64,000 nucleotides of DNA from Aselliscus stoliczkanus (lineage: Eukaryota; Chordata; Mammalia; Chiroptera; Hipposideridae), in contig CM066741.1 of the NCBI GenBank assembly GCA_033961575.1, forward strand, positions 1,121,715 through 1,185,714, in the 5' to 3' direction. Of this stretch, positions 53,749 to 64,000 are shown one piece after another (within the stretch, counting starts at the first letter, position 1; each line of letters starts with the position of its first letter). The translations under genes and the position numbers were made by a program. The notes below the pieces were generated by a model. The model searched no databases. It had not been told where the DNA came from and was given only the letters and a program-made list of their open reading frames with translations.

Positions 53749-53935
53749 AAGGACACGCCCCCGCGGAACGCCCGCCTCGGACACGCCCACGCCGCGGACA
53801 CGCCCATAGCGGACACGCCCCACAGCGGACACGCCCACACCGGATACGCCCACACCGCGGGCACGCCCACCGCGGACACGCCCCTCGGACACGCCCACCG
53901 CGGACACGCCCCGGACACGCCCACCGCAGCTTTCC
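53749..53935. repeat. CpG-rich minisatellite of CGGACACGCCCAC units
   Basis: About 11 units of 14-17 bp, each with the core CACGCCC (GGGCGTG on the minus strand). One junction makes CGCCCACGC (53784-53792), the EGR/Zif268 consensus. It is very rich in CpG away from any gene promoter seen here. Frames of 126-196 codons that cross it (G-H-A-H or R-V-R-G rich) are repeat translation. Confidence 0.93.
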
Positions 53936-55094
53936 TTGCCCTGCACCCCTTTCTCCCTGGGAAGATCACCTCCTGTCTTTGGGGGCTCCTCCTGCTCCCT
54001 GCCAACAACGTGGTTGCAACTGGGGCTGCCAACCGCCACACGCCCCGCGCCTTGGCGATGGGCATCAGACCCAACCAAGGCCAGAGCCTCTCTCGCAGTT
54101 TTCTAAATGAAAACCGTGGGAAATGGGGTGAAGCTGGGAGACAGGGGCTTAGCCACCACTGGTTGCTCCGCTTTCAGCCTCGAAGAAAACAGGTGTGTGG
54201 GGGGGGCAGGGCAGGTGAAGGGGGGTCGGGAAAGGCCAGGTGCTAAGTGCAGTGGGAGTAGGAGGCACCCCAGTTCCCCTCGGTCCTGTTTATTGTCCAG
54301 GAAGGCAGCTGCTCCCCATCTTCCCAGGGTTTACTTACCCCGGTCAATAAACTGCCTCTTTGCCTCAGGTCCTGGAAACTAGGTCATTGCAAAGATTTAA
54401 AGAACCCTCATAATCCCGGAGTCTTGGAGAAATTAATGGAGGTGGGGGGCAGAGAGGGCATAAGGTAAAAGTGCCCCTGGGGCATCTCGGGGGTTGACTT
54501 GGGGGAGGGCCCGTTAGGACACAGAGGAGGGGGTGGCCTGGGCCCCTGGCTCCCCCTGTAAAGCGAAAACTCTCAGCCCCAAATTCCACTCGACCACCAA
54601 AGCGTTTAAGAAATGACAATATATCCTTCTCCATCAGAAGGGAAAAGAAGTGCCCAACGGGTTGTGAATAATTCATATTTAATTACTAAGAAAATGCCTG
54701 CCTTCTCTTTTTTTTTCCTTTTTATTCTTTCCCCGGCCTGACGTTTAGACAGCAGTTCCAGAAATTCTGCTTGAGAAATAAAGAGCCAAGTCCTCGGCTT
54801 TCTTCTGGTTGGGGGTGAGAGCCACGTGTCTAGGGGTGGGCAGGCAGGAGCAGCAGGTGTCCCCCAGCTCTTCCGCGAACTGGGCGCCCACTGTGGGGCC
54901 CCTACTCTAACCCCGGGGGGCCCCTAGCTTGCGGCCTATAAACTAGGCCCCCAGCCACACAGGCGGGTGCCACCGCAATCTGTGGCACTGCGTCCCAGAC
55001 AGGGCCCCTGGCTGCTCAGCAATCCTGTTACACGCCGCCTGCCACCTGGTCCCTCCCTTCCAGCCCTCAGTGTGCACGCTCCCCTCCGCTCTGG
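53936..55094. other. Intergenic, unclassified
   Basis: No gene or named repeat. The stretch 54660-54800 is AT-rich with AATAAA but no supported transcript. Confidence 0.35.
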
Positions 55095-55240
55095 AAGATG
55101 GATTTTTTCAATAACTGCAGCTTTGTGGAAGTATAAATTCAGATACCACAAAATGCACCCTTTTACTGTGTACAATTCAGAGATTTTTCAGCACTTTCAC
55201 AGAGTTGTACAACCATCGCCAGCATCTAATGGATGGAGGC
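55095..55240 (-). mobile_element. Old L1 fragment, antisense
   Basis: GTGTACAATTCAGAGATTTT and CACAGAGTTGTACAACCATC are common reverse L1/HAL1 text. Confidence 0.7.
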
Positions 55241-57100
55241 ACTGCTGCGTGGAAGAGAAGCTTCCAGACACTGGAAAGGCCCAGCCTCCCACCGCTGGCC
55301 ACCGTGATGGAATGTCCGGGAAGACGTGCTATGGAAACAGACAGCCTGGGCGTGGGGCTCTGAGCAGTTACGCCATCTCTCTGGGCCTCACTTTGCTCAT
55401 TCATAAAATGGGGACCATCGTCGCCCCCCCTGTGGAATTGCCATGAGAAGAAGTGCGATAAAGAACACGAAGTGCTTAGGAGGGGGCCTGGTGCACATTC
55501 ACTTGCTTTAAATCATCTGCAGAATAGTCAGCTCCCCAAACATTGCTGAGTCACGTGACCCCGGCGACCTGCGCCTCAGTCAGCAGCTACTGCCCCCTCC
55601 CCTGCCTGTTTTTCATTCACCAGCACCTTCCCCCACCGTGCACCCCACCCCCACCCCCACCCTCTCTGCATCTATGTGCTAAGTCGCTCCCTTCAAAACC
55701 CCACAAGCTTGCCTCTCAGTCTTCCCTCTAATGGGCCTTAATAAAAGCCCTTAACCAAGCCTGTCATCTCTGTCAGGATGAGATGAGCAAGCAATTAGCA
55801 TCTCTTACTTAATGTACCAGCGTTTCTCTGGGGCGGGGTGGGGGTGGAGGGGAGTCATCCCAATTAGGGGATGGAAATACATTTTTAATCTTGTTTCCTG
55901 ATGGACATCATATGTTGTGTGGCCAAATGCCTTCCCTTCAAGGAGCACACAGGTGGGTTTGGGAACATCTTTCTCTGGGTGGCACTGGACCAGGGGACAT
56001 AGAGACAATCGCCTTGTAAAGTCAGACTTCCGCGCTGCAAATGCTTCGCGTTGCTCTGAGAGTGGCCATATGGTCCCAGCTTGGGAGGCGTGGAGGTATG
56101 ATTCTAGGGAAAGTGATGGATGAAAAAGCATAGAGGATGCATTTCTGGCAAATAAGAAAGCATCACAGACCAAAGGGTGCCTGAAAGGTAGAGGATGTAT
56201 TTGGCTGGAAAAAAGAACACTCGCATTTATTTTGCAAGGAATGATGGCCAAATAATTTATTATTGATTGATAGAGCACCTACTATGTGCCAGTCACTCTT
56301 CTAAGTGCCAGGGTGACAGCAGGAAATAAAACAGATCTAACCCCCCCTCCCCAATGTGGCTTATGCCCCAGTTTAAGGATAGTGGGGGACCAAGGAGGCA
56401 GAGGCAAAGGTGAGTTTGGTGGGCAGTTGAAGACTTTTGGAAATGAGCGATGAACACAACAAGGTAGAATTGCAGAGATGGATGAAGGTCCCCAGAGCCC
56501 TGATCTGGGCTGGGAGGAGGAGTAGAGAAGTTCCAAGGTTCCTTCTCAGGAGCTGGTAGAAAGGGGCTGGCAGGCTCTCCCCAGCTCCGGAGAGGCTGCA
56601 GGGCTGGGGTGAGCGGGAGGGCCGGGTACCTAGTGTGGTGTCTGGAAGTTGGTTCTTGGAGGAGAGACGCTGAAAGGTTGGAGGCGTGAACCCACAAGCA
56701 AGCCTTGCTGGGGTGCCGGTGGCTCGAGGAATCCAGGCCTTTGGGCTGAGGACGACAAGGACAATGTACTGTTTATGTGACCTTGAGAAAGACCTCAGTT
56801 TCTTCATCTTTAAAATGGGAATTTTGCTGTAGCTTGTTTGTATGGGTTTAGCAGGTTCTGGCACAGACATATATGTAGCTAGGTAGACAGATAAATATAA
56901 CATTATCCTGTTTGCAACATTGTCTTTCCATGGGCTGACCCACAGCCTCCGGGTCTGGAGGGTGACGGGGTGGAGACTCGCCTCTTCCCCCTGACAGCCG
57001 CCGCCACCGGTCCGGAGCGGGGAGTGGGGCCGTGGCTCCGGCGTCCGGGCCGCTCAGGGGCTCCTGGCTGCCGCTCTGCATCCTTGCACTTGGAGGCCTC
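55241..57100. other. Intergenic, MIR/L2 shreds, otherwise unclassified
   Basis: MIR-like at 55310-55450 and 56260-56335 (AGCACCTACTATGTGCCAGT). Several overlapping minus frames at 56282-56903 have no splice support and were not accepted. Confidence 0.45.
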
Positions 57101-57260
57101 TTTCCAGTTTGCTTTTAAATATTTCCCGAAGCTCTAATTGCTACACTTCCTCCAGTGTTTTTAATCCAGGCAATCAGCGACGACTGCAATTAGGGAGGCC
57201 TAACTACCACCGGAGCTCTCTTCCTTGTCTCAGAATCCACCATTGGAACAGTCACAAATA
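57101..57260. promoter_or_regulatory. Candidate conserved element with paired homeodomain octamers
   Basis: CTAATTGC (57134-57141) and its exact reverse complement GCAATTAG (57186-57193) lie 44 bp apart in non-repetitive sequence. This is motif evidence only. Confidence 0.25.
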
Positions 57261-57524
57261 AACCTTAATGAAGACCAAAGATGTTTCTCCTGTCGAAAGC
57301 CGTTTGTAATCATGATGTGTTCTTGTCGACATCAGCAGGCAGAGGACTCCTTCCTTGGGAGGACTGTTCATAGTCAGCAGCGAGGGGTGTGCTGAGGCCT
57401 GGGGCTTGGGGTGAGGGGTGGCACCTGTGGCCCGTTCAGGGTCTGGGGGGGCCACGCTCAATCTATTTTCGTTGTGCTTTAATTGATTAATTCAGCTGAT
57501 GATAAGGTTTCTCAAGTCACTCTT

Positions 57525-57654
57525 AAAAAAGTTACAGAGATGCAGCATACTTGAATGAATGCTAAGTTTAGCATATAAGCCTTATGTTAAGATTTGATAA
57601 GTTTTAAGTATATGTATGGACCCCATGTAACCACCACCCAGATCACAATACAGC
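57525..57654 (-). mobile_element. Old L1 fragment, antisense
   Basis: AAGTATATGTATGGACCCCA then TGTAACCACCACCCAGATCA is reverse L1 text. Confidence 0.6.
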
Positions 57655-58142
57655 CCCTGCCCCCTTTATCCTCAGGGATGCCAAGACCCCCAGTGGACGC
57701 CTGAAACTACAAACAGTACTGAACCCTAGATGCACTGTTTTTCCTGTACGTACATCCCTATGATAAAGTTTAATGTCTAATTTAGGCCCAGTAAGAGATG
57801 AACAACAGTAACTAACAATAAAATAGAACAGTTATAACAATACCCTGTAACAAAAGTTATACGAATGTGGCATTATTAAGTAAAATCAGGGTGCCGTGAA
57901 CACAAGCTCTGTGACACCATGACAGTCCATCTGATAACTGCAGTGGCTCCTGACAGGCGGGGAGACGCTCAACAAAGGGGTGGCTCACGTCCTGGGTGAG
58001 ATGGAGCAGGACTGCACGAGATTTCATCATGCAGCAGCTTAAAACTTATGAAATGGTTATTTCTGGAACTTTCCATTTAATATTTTTGGACCACAATTGA
58101 CCGCGGGTAACTGAAACCCTGGATAAAAAGGGGCCACTGGAC
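57655..58142 (-). mobile_element. Tigger-type DNA transposon, internally deleted (copy C)
   Basis: Reverse of the family at 29405 and 44797: AAGACCCCCAGTGGACGCCT, CCCTATGATAAAGTTTAATG and TTTTTGGACCACAATTGACC. The transposase is absent. Confidence 0.82.
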
Positions 58143-58363
58143 GGAGCCTCTTAAACATCCCGAAAGGCTCCCCAGACCTCTCTGTGGTGTGGAGCTTTTA
58201 GTGGCACAAAGCAGACAGACAAGCCTTGGGTGGATCCCCGGATGGATAAGAAGACAGAGCTGCCTGGATGCCCGCTCCCTTGGAGGGGATGGCGCTGGTC
58301 CTGAGCGGAGAAGCGCAGCAGCTGCTGCACTTGGGTCATGGGTGCTCCCTTGGCACTGTCCTT

Positions 58364-58796
58364 TTTTTTTTCTTAAAAGATTTTATTGGGGAATTGGGGG
58401 AGGGGAACAGCGTTGGGGAACCGGGGAAGGGGAACAGACAAGTTGCGTCTTTTTTTTGTTCTTCAGTCTAGTTGTGGAGGACGTTGCTTCACTGGCCCAT
58501 GTTGGTATCGTCATTGCGCTCTTCCCGGATGAGGCAGCTCGGTCGCCAGTCTCTGGATGGTCGCTCATCGCGACTCTTGGCAGCTCACGCTGGCTGCCGG
58601 CCACTCACTGTAGCCTATGGCAGCCCACTGCAGCAGGGGCTGCAGCCTACACCATCGCCGGGGCTCACAGCCCAGCTCCAGGTGGAGCTGTTGTTAGCTG
58701 TGGAGGGCAGTGTCACTGGCCTCATATGTGGGATCCGAACCGGGGCCACTGGCTTCCCAAAACCAGCTCTTAACGAATGCGCCACTCGGCCGGCCC
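58364..58796 (-). mobile_element. Composite tRNA-SINE (copy 3)
   Basis: Complete copy. Perfect 12-bp target-site duplication GGCACTGTCCTT (58352-58363 and 58797-58808). The head ends GCCACTCGGCCGGCCC on the plus strand. Confidence 0.93.
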
Positions 58797-58808
58797 GGCA
58801 CTGTCCTT

Positions 58809-59439
58809 CTTGAAGGGCTGTCCTGACAGCAACATGTGCCATCAAGAGGGGGCATTGCCCGTGGCAGGTGGAGTGCCAGGGTGCTGAGCTGTCCCCTCGT
58901 CCTCTCCCTATTTTCCTCCTCATTCTGAAGCCTGCCAGTGTCCTCAGTGTCCTTTCCTCAAAATGCGCTGTCCGTCTCCAGCTGCCCCAAACCTGCCATC
59001 TCAGGTGTCTGCGTTCCTCTGCTCCCTTCTGCTGGGAGTGGAGGGGGATGCGCCCAGGTCTCCATTTCTCCCGGTTTCTCAAGGTGGAGAGAAGGAACAG
59101 GGCAGGTCCCACGGGTGACGCAGGCAAGGACAGAGGAGACACTTCCCAGTTCAGTTGTGGCTGGCAGTCTCCTCAAGTACCAGCAATCAGACAGGACGTG
59201 CTTCCCTGAGGACTTGACCTCCTCTTGAAACTGCCCCCGCGGTGTGACATCGGAAGGCCGCACAGGGGAACCCTGCACAAAAGCAGGTGAGCGTGCGTGG
59301 GCTCAAGCCCGTTTTCAGTTTTGGACAAAGTTGCGATTTATGGCTGGACTGACTCCTGCCCAGTGCTGTGAAATATTTAAAATCGAATACCATTAATACT
59401 AACATAATTATGAGGAACATGAAAGCGCAAACCTTTCAG
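58809..59439. other. Intergenic, unclassified
   Basis: No gene or named repeat recognised. Confidence 0.35.
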
Positions 59440-59700
59440 AGGCCGGGTGCTCCCCGGGCCTAATAATTGCGAGGAAGCTTAGTATTCACACAGCGCTGGA
59501 AAGAATGGGGCTGCTTGAACCGCCTTCTTTTGTGTTCAAAGAGGACACTATCTCTCCGAGGGTGGACAGCCGCCATTTGCATAATGCCTTTCCTTTTGTT
59601 CCTTCATTGTCCCAACTAATTGCTTTGGAATACTCCACCTCAGCTTGTCCCCCATCTTTCTTGCCAATAATGATTTGCGGGCCTCTTTCCTCTTGATGCG
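59440..59700. promoter_or_regulatory. Candidate enhancer-like conserved segment
   Basis: Repeat-free sequence with an intact octamer ATTTGCAT (59575-59582), a SOX-like CCTTTTGTTCC (59592-59602), CATTGT (59605-59610), CTAATTG (59616-59622) and a TCF-like TTCAAAG. The dense, ordered set of developmental motifs is suggestive. No conservation data were available. Confidence 0.3.
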
Positions 59701-61480
59701 TAAAAACCGTAGGTAAGCTGAGACACTTCACAGCACCAGACTTGTGACTCCCCAGCTTGGGCCCCCTGCTGAATGGAAGTGTGTCCTTGGGGGTGGGCGG
59801 GGGTGGGTTTGAAGAATAGGTTGTAAAGATTGAGTTTTCCAGGTTCCCCTTTCTGAGATGGACCTGGAGTGGGGGTTTCCTTCTTCCTGTGGTTAACAAA
59901 ATTTGCTATGTTGCTGTGACTCAGCTGTTCTGCCTTCTTTTAATTGTCCTGGGATCTTCAGGGGTAAGACTACCAGGGCTGAGGGCGGGGAGTGAGTTGG
60001 ACCAAGGTTGGTAACCATCTAACAAGTTCTCATTTATTAAGCGCTGGCCTTGAGCTGGGCATGAGTTAAGTGCCACACAAGCATTGTCTTGTTAATCCTC
60101 ATTGCACTCAGTGAGGTGGGTTCTAGTGCTATCCCCATTGTGCAGCACAGGGGAGGAAAAACTTTTTCCTCTGCCCTCTTACATTCAGTGACGGAACCCT
60201 GCAAATTAAACCAACAGAAGTCATTAACAGGAGAAGAGGCACATACATTTTGTTGTTTGATGTTAATATTTTAATTTCTGACATGTATGCAGGATCTCAC
60301 AGAAAAGGAAGAGAGAACTCAAAGAAGTATTAGGTCTGAGAGCTTATATACCATTTTAACAAAGGGAGATAAATTTGTGGCAAGGTAACTAGACAAACAA
60401 AAAGGTTTGGGTTTCTAGGGGCAGAAAGGTGTAGGAAAGGAAATATACAGGGAGAACTAATGGAGATTTGTTCACTGAGATTTGTTTATCTAGATTCAAA
60501 CTGGTGCCACTTCCAGCGATAAGAGTCATTTCCTTTTCCTGGTGTGGGATACCTTTACAAATGCTGCTCTCCATCAGCAGAATTTCTTTGTTTTTAGGGA
60601 ACCCTCTTGAGGCCTTCAACTGATTGCACCAGGCCCATCCAGATTGTTGAGAATAATTCCCTTAAAGCCAATTGCTTGTAGACAGTTGTCCCATTTACCA
60701 AATTCCCTCACAGCAACACGTAGATCAGTGTTTAATGGACTAACGGGGTTATTCACACGGAACTGACCATCATGGTGCTGAAATAAACACTTGCTGAATT
60801 AAGAAATAACAATAAGCTAGTATTTACTGAACAGTTAACAGATGCCAGACCCTGTTCTAAGAACTCTGTATATATTAATCTGTTTCCCCTTCCCAACAAT
60901 TTTGTAGAGTCTGTCTGTATCATTATTACTTGCGTCCAATGTCAGTGCTGTTGGTTCATCAATATTTCCTCTCCTCCTTTCTCCAGTCACGTGGCAGGTT
61001 GTCACTTTGCTGTCCCCTTCCAATCCACTAGCCACGTGACTGGCTTCGATCAATTGATTATGATTGATGGATTATGATGCAATCATTTCCAGGTAGAAAC
61101 ATTTCAGAGCCAGTTTATCCCCTTGTTTTCTTTCCTCCTTGTCATTTTGACCAGCAAGACGGTAGAGCCTGTGCCAGCCGGGGTCCATCTCCTGGTGCTG
61201 GCAACGTGATCAGACCCCCGCTGGCCGCGTTGGACACAGCGTGTGTTTTAAGCTGCTGATATTTGGGAGTTGCTTGTTTCGACGGTATAACCCACCTTGT
61301 CTCAATTATCCCATTTTACAGATGAGGACACTGAGGCACAGAGAGGTTAAGTCACTGTCCAAAGTCACACAACTAGGAACTGGTGAAACCAGGATTCAAA
61401 CTCAACCACCTGCAGTTTTCACTGCGTAGAGTCTCCGGCTGCCATCTCCTCTAAGGCACAGCTCTCCAGTTTCCTGTCCG
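59701..61480. other. Intergenic with MIR relics
   Basis: MIR-like at about 60020-60155, 60810-60935 and 61295-61410; the last is clear (TTACAGATGAGGACACTGAG, AGAGAGGTTAAGTCACTGTC). No gene seen. Confidence 0.6.
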
Positions 61481-61493
61481 TACACTGATTCTT

Positions 61494-61924
61494 TTTTTTT
61501 TTAAAGACTTTATTGGGGAATTGGCGGAGGGGAACAGCGTTGAGGAATTGGGGAAGGGGAACAGACAAGTTGCTGTCCTTTTGTTCTTCAGTCTAGTTGC
61601 GGAGGACGTCGCTTCACTGGCCCATGTTGGTATCGTCATTGCGCTCTTCCCGGATGAGGCAGATCGGTCGCCGGCCTCTGGATGGTCGCTCACCGCGGCT
61701 GCTGGCCGCTCACGCTGGCTGCCGGCCACTCACTGTAGCCTATGGCAGCCCATTGCAGCAGGGACTGCAGCCTACACCGTCGCCGGGGCTCACAGCAGCC
61801 CAGCTCCAGGTGGAGCTGTTGTTAGCTGTGGAGGGCAGTGTCACTGGCCCTCATGTGGGATCCGAACCGGGGCCGCTGGCGTCCCAAACCAGCTCTTAAC
61901 CAATGCGCCCCTCGGCCGGCCCCT
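61494..61924 (-). mobile_element. Composite tRNA-SINE (copy 4)
   Basis: Complete copy. Perfect 13-bp target-site duplication TACACTGATTCTT (61481-61493 and 61925-61937). It lies next to a MIR relic. Confidence 0.94.
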
Positions 61925-61937
61925 TACACTGATTCTT

Positions 61938-64000
61938 AATGGGGAGCGACACCGCCCCCCGCCCCCGTTCCCAAGGCATGTGGCAATGTCTGGAGACATG
62001 CTTGGCTGTCAGGGCTTAGGGGAGGGGAAGGGGAGAAGTGCTACTGGCGTCTGGTGGAAAGAAGCCAGGGCTGGTTCTTAACATGCTAGGGACAGGCTCC
62101 CCCTAAAAAATCCAAAACCAAAACCAAAAACCAGAGTCTTCCAGTCCCAAATGTCAACGCACCGCCGTGGGGAAGCCCTGACCGGCACAGAGCCCTTTCT
62201 GCCACCGCAGGTCACCGCCGCTGGCTTCCTAGGCTTGCACCCAGAGACTTGGGTGGGTTGCCATGAGTCAGTTAATCAATTGATGGGAAACAGCTGGGTG
62301 TCAGTGCTGGGACTGGCCTTGTGTGTGATATTTGCCTAACTGATCTGGCGGGGAGCGTGGTGAGAATGCCATGTGTGCTGGTGACACTCAGCTGTGCCAG
62401 GTAGTGAAATGCCAAGCCACTGGTGACAAACTGCGGGAATCGCTCAGCAGGCTGTGCGAGTGGGCACAGGAGTTGCCAAGGAGTCGCGTTGGTGTGGGCA
62501 AGGACAGGGTGCTGCGTTTGGCAAAAATAACTGAGCTATACTTAGAGGTTGGGAGAGGGTGGAACAGGATGAAAGAGAACCTGCAAAGATGGGACGGACT
62601 CCAGTGAGTGATCTCCGAGGCCAAGGGTCAGCTGAGCTCACACTGATGGACACCAGGCCCTGCCCTGGACCCCCCATCTCAGTCTGGGCGCTGCCCCTCA
62701 TTCCTGCTTTTCATTTTCTGCAGGAATGCAGCTCCAGTTGCCCCAGATTTTCTGATTTTCAAGAGAAGCCCCATATCCTGCCTCTCGTGAGAAAGTTCCC
62801 ATGTTTCTTTTTTCCTTTCTTTTTTTTTTTTTTTTTTGTACTTTTCATGTTGGTCTAATGTCAAGCCTAGAGAAAAAATGTCCACCAGATGATGCTGACA
62901 TGCAATGGGGGCTGAGAACCACCGGTTTGGCTCCCTCGCGGTCACTCGGCTCCCCGTATTGGTGACTCAGTGTGACACAGCCAGGGTATGGTGCGGACAC
63001 TGGCCTGATCAGGGCAGGGGTGTGTGCTGACACCATTTAGAAAATAAGATTGTCTGGGTGGGAAAGGGCCCCAGCAGAGCAAATACAAATCTCAGACCGG
63101 TATTAAAGAACGGTAGCCCACACTTCTAGGGCGCTTATTAAGCTCCAAGTACTTTCCCAAGTGCTCTACGAGTGTTATGACACGCTGCTCTCCCCTCCCG
63201 AAAGGCAGAGACAGAACTTGGCAAACGGTCAGCCGTGGGGGCGACAGCACCGAGAAGCATGAAAGGAAAACACAGGGGCTCTGGTGTTAAGGGTGGCGGT
63301 AGGATGTGGTGGGTCCAAAATGGGTGGGCTGGGAAAGGCAGCGAGCTGCCTGCCATCTAGCCAACAGGTTCAAGGTAGCACCTACATCAAAGGTTAGGAT
63401 TAAATACGACAAAAGGAGGCGTTCGTGGCACACTGCTTGGCACACACGTGGGGGCCTCATGGATGCAAATACTCTCCACAGGGTTTGGATGCCCAGGACC
63501 CTAGCTGTGAACTGGGAGCAGTAATATTAGTATTTACTTGAGGGCACCCAGCTGGGTCCCGCTGAGCAGCCTTTAAACAAAGGCTGCCTGAGGCCCATGT
63601 GCCAAACAAAGACCAGACCTAGAGGCAGGGGGGTCCTTCCAGGAGCTCTCCTCCGGCTCTCCGGCCTTCGCAGACCGGCTTTGTACTTGGGTCTCCAGGG
63701 CCGGCGTCCAGCGAGTTCAGGCCCTGGTACCTTTCTCCGCAGGCTCCCAGGGCTGCACGTGGCTGCCTTTCCCACCTCACAGCATCCGTCACCTACTGGC
63801 TCCATCTCTCGGATACTTCCCTCTGCACGGGTGTCTGGAGCTGCTTTTTCCAAAGGGTGGGATGAGATCGTGGGACATGTCACACGGCTGAGCATTGGAG
63901 AGCATCGAATCCCACAGCGGGAAAGCTATCCCCTTTCCAGGTCTCTGCTGAGCCTTCTGATTAAGCCAAGGGATGCGCTTTGGATGGTGCAAGGATACTT
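61938..64000. other. Intergenic, mostly unclassified
   Basis: A MER5-type fragment near 62870-62935 (GGGGCTGAGAACCACCGGTT), a T-run at 62820-62837 and MIR-like text near 63115-63185. No gene is supported; the ends of the window are not special. Confidence 0.45.

Noticed and set aside
53590..54246. Frames of 126-196 codons across the CACGCCC array
   Set aside because: They are translations of a minisatellite in several frames and both strands.
56282..56903. Overlapping minus frames of 84-176 codons
   Set aside because: No consistent frame, splice signals or known domain; the start overlaps a MIR-like phrase.
58189..58773. 194-codon plus-strand frame
   Set aside because: It mostly translates the antisense strand of a composite SINE; equivalent frames occur at the other copies.

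Overview
The window is mammalian nuclear DNA, most likely from a bat. Two repeat signatures point there: tRNA-derived SINEs of the Ves type (tail reading CCCCAATAAAATCTTT, dimeric tRNA-like heads) and a second, very abundant short tRNA-like SINE with the head GGGCCGGCCGAGTGGCGC. Two copies of a small palindromic mariner-like element also fit. Placement in the horseshoe-bat branch is only a guess. No bacterial, viral or plasmid genes are present.

The only gene I can name is RBBP6 (retinoblastoma-binding protein 6), on the minus strand at the left end. Coding exon 1 (10300-10465) lies in a large CpG island (about 10000-11690). Coding exon 2 is at 6247-6346 and exon 3 at 3859-3895. Exon 3 reads through its donor site into a 17-residue tail and a stop at 3805-3807. 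This gives the complete 118-residue short DWNN-only form (isoform 3), made by intronic polyadenylation. The exons for the zinc knuckle, RING and C-terminal parts of the long form lie to the left of base 1.

From about 11.7 kb to 64 kb I find no convincing protein-coding gene. In other mammals the stretch upstream of RBBP6, towards CACNG3, is gene-poor, which fits. It is filled by short tRNA-SINEs (14 copies), Ves-type SINEs, five copies of a composite SINE of about 430-515 bp, L1 fragments (including a 5' UTR/ORF1 start), L2 and MIR relics, MaLR-type LTRs, MER5-type hAT relics, Tigger elements and simple repeats. One weak candidate transcription unit (34366-35089, minus) has paired splice signals and a poly(A) signal.

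The parts that repeats do not explain are: a perfect 42-bp inverted repeat (45993-46107), a perfect 62-bp tandem duplication (38042-38165), a CpG-rich minisatellite of CACGCCC units (53749-53935), and a few non-repetitive segments rich in homeodomain, POU and SOX motifs (about 46.1-46.4, 57.1-57.25 and 59.44-59.7 kb) that may be conserved regulatory DNA. Repeat family names are from recognition of consensus phrases, not from a database search, so boundaries are approximate unless target-site duplications are given.
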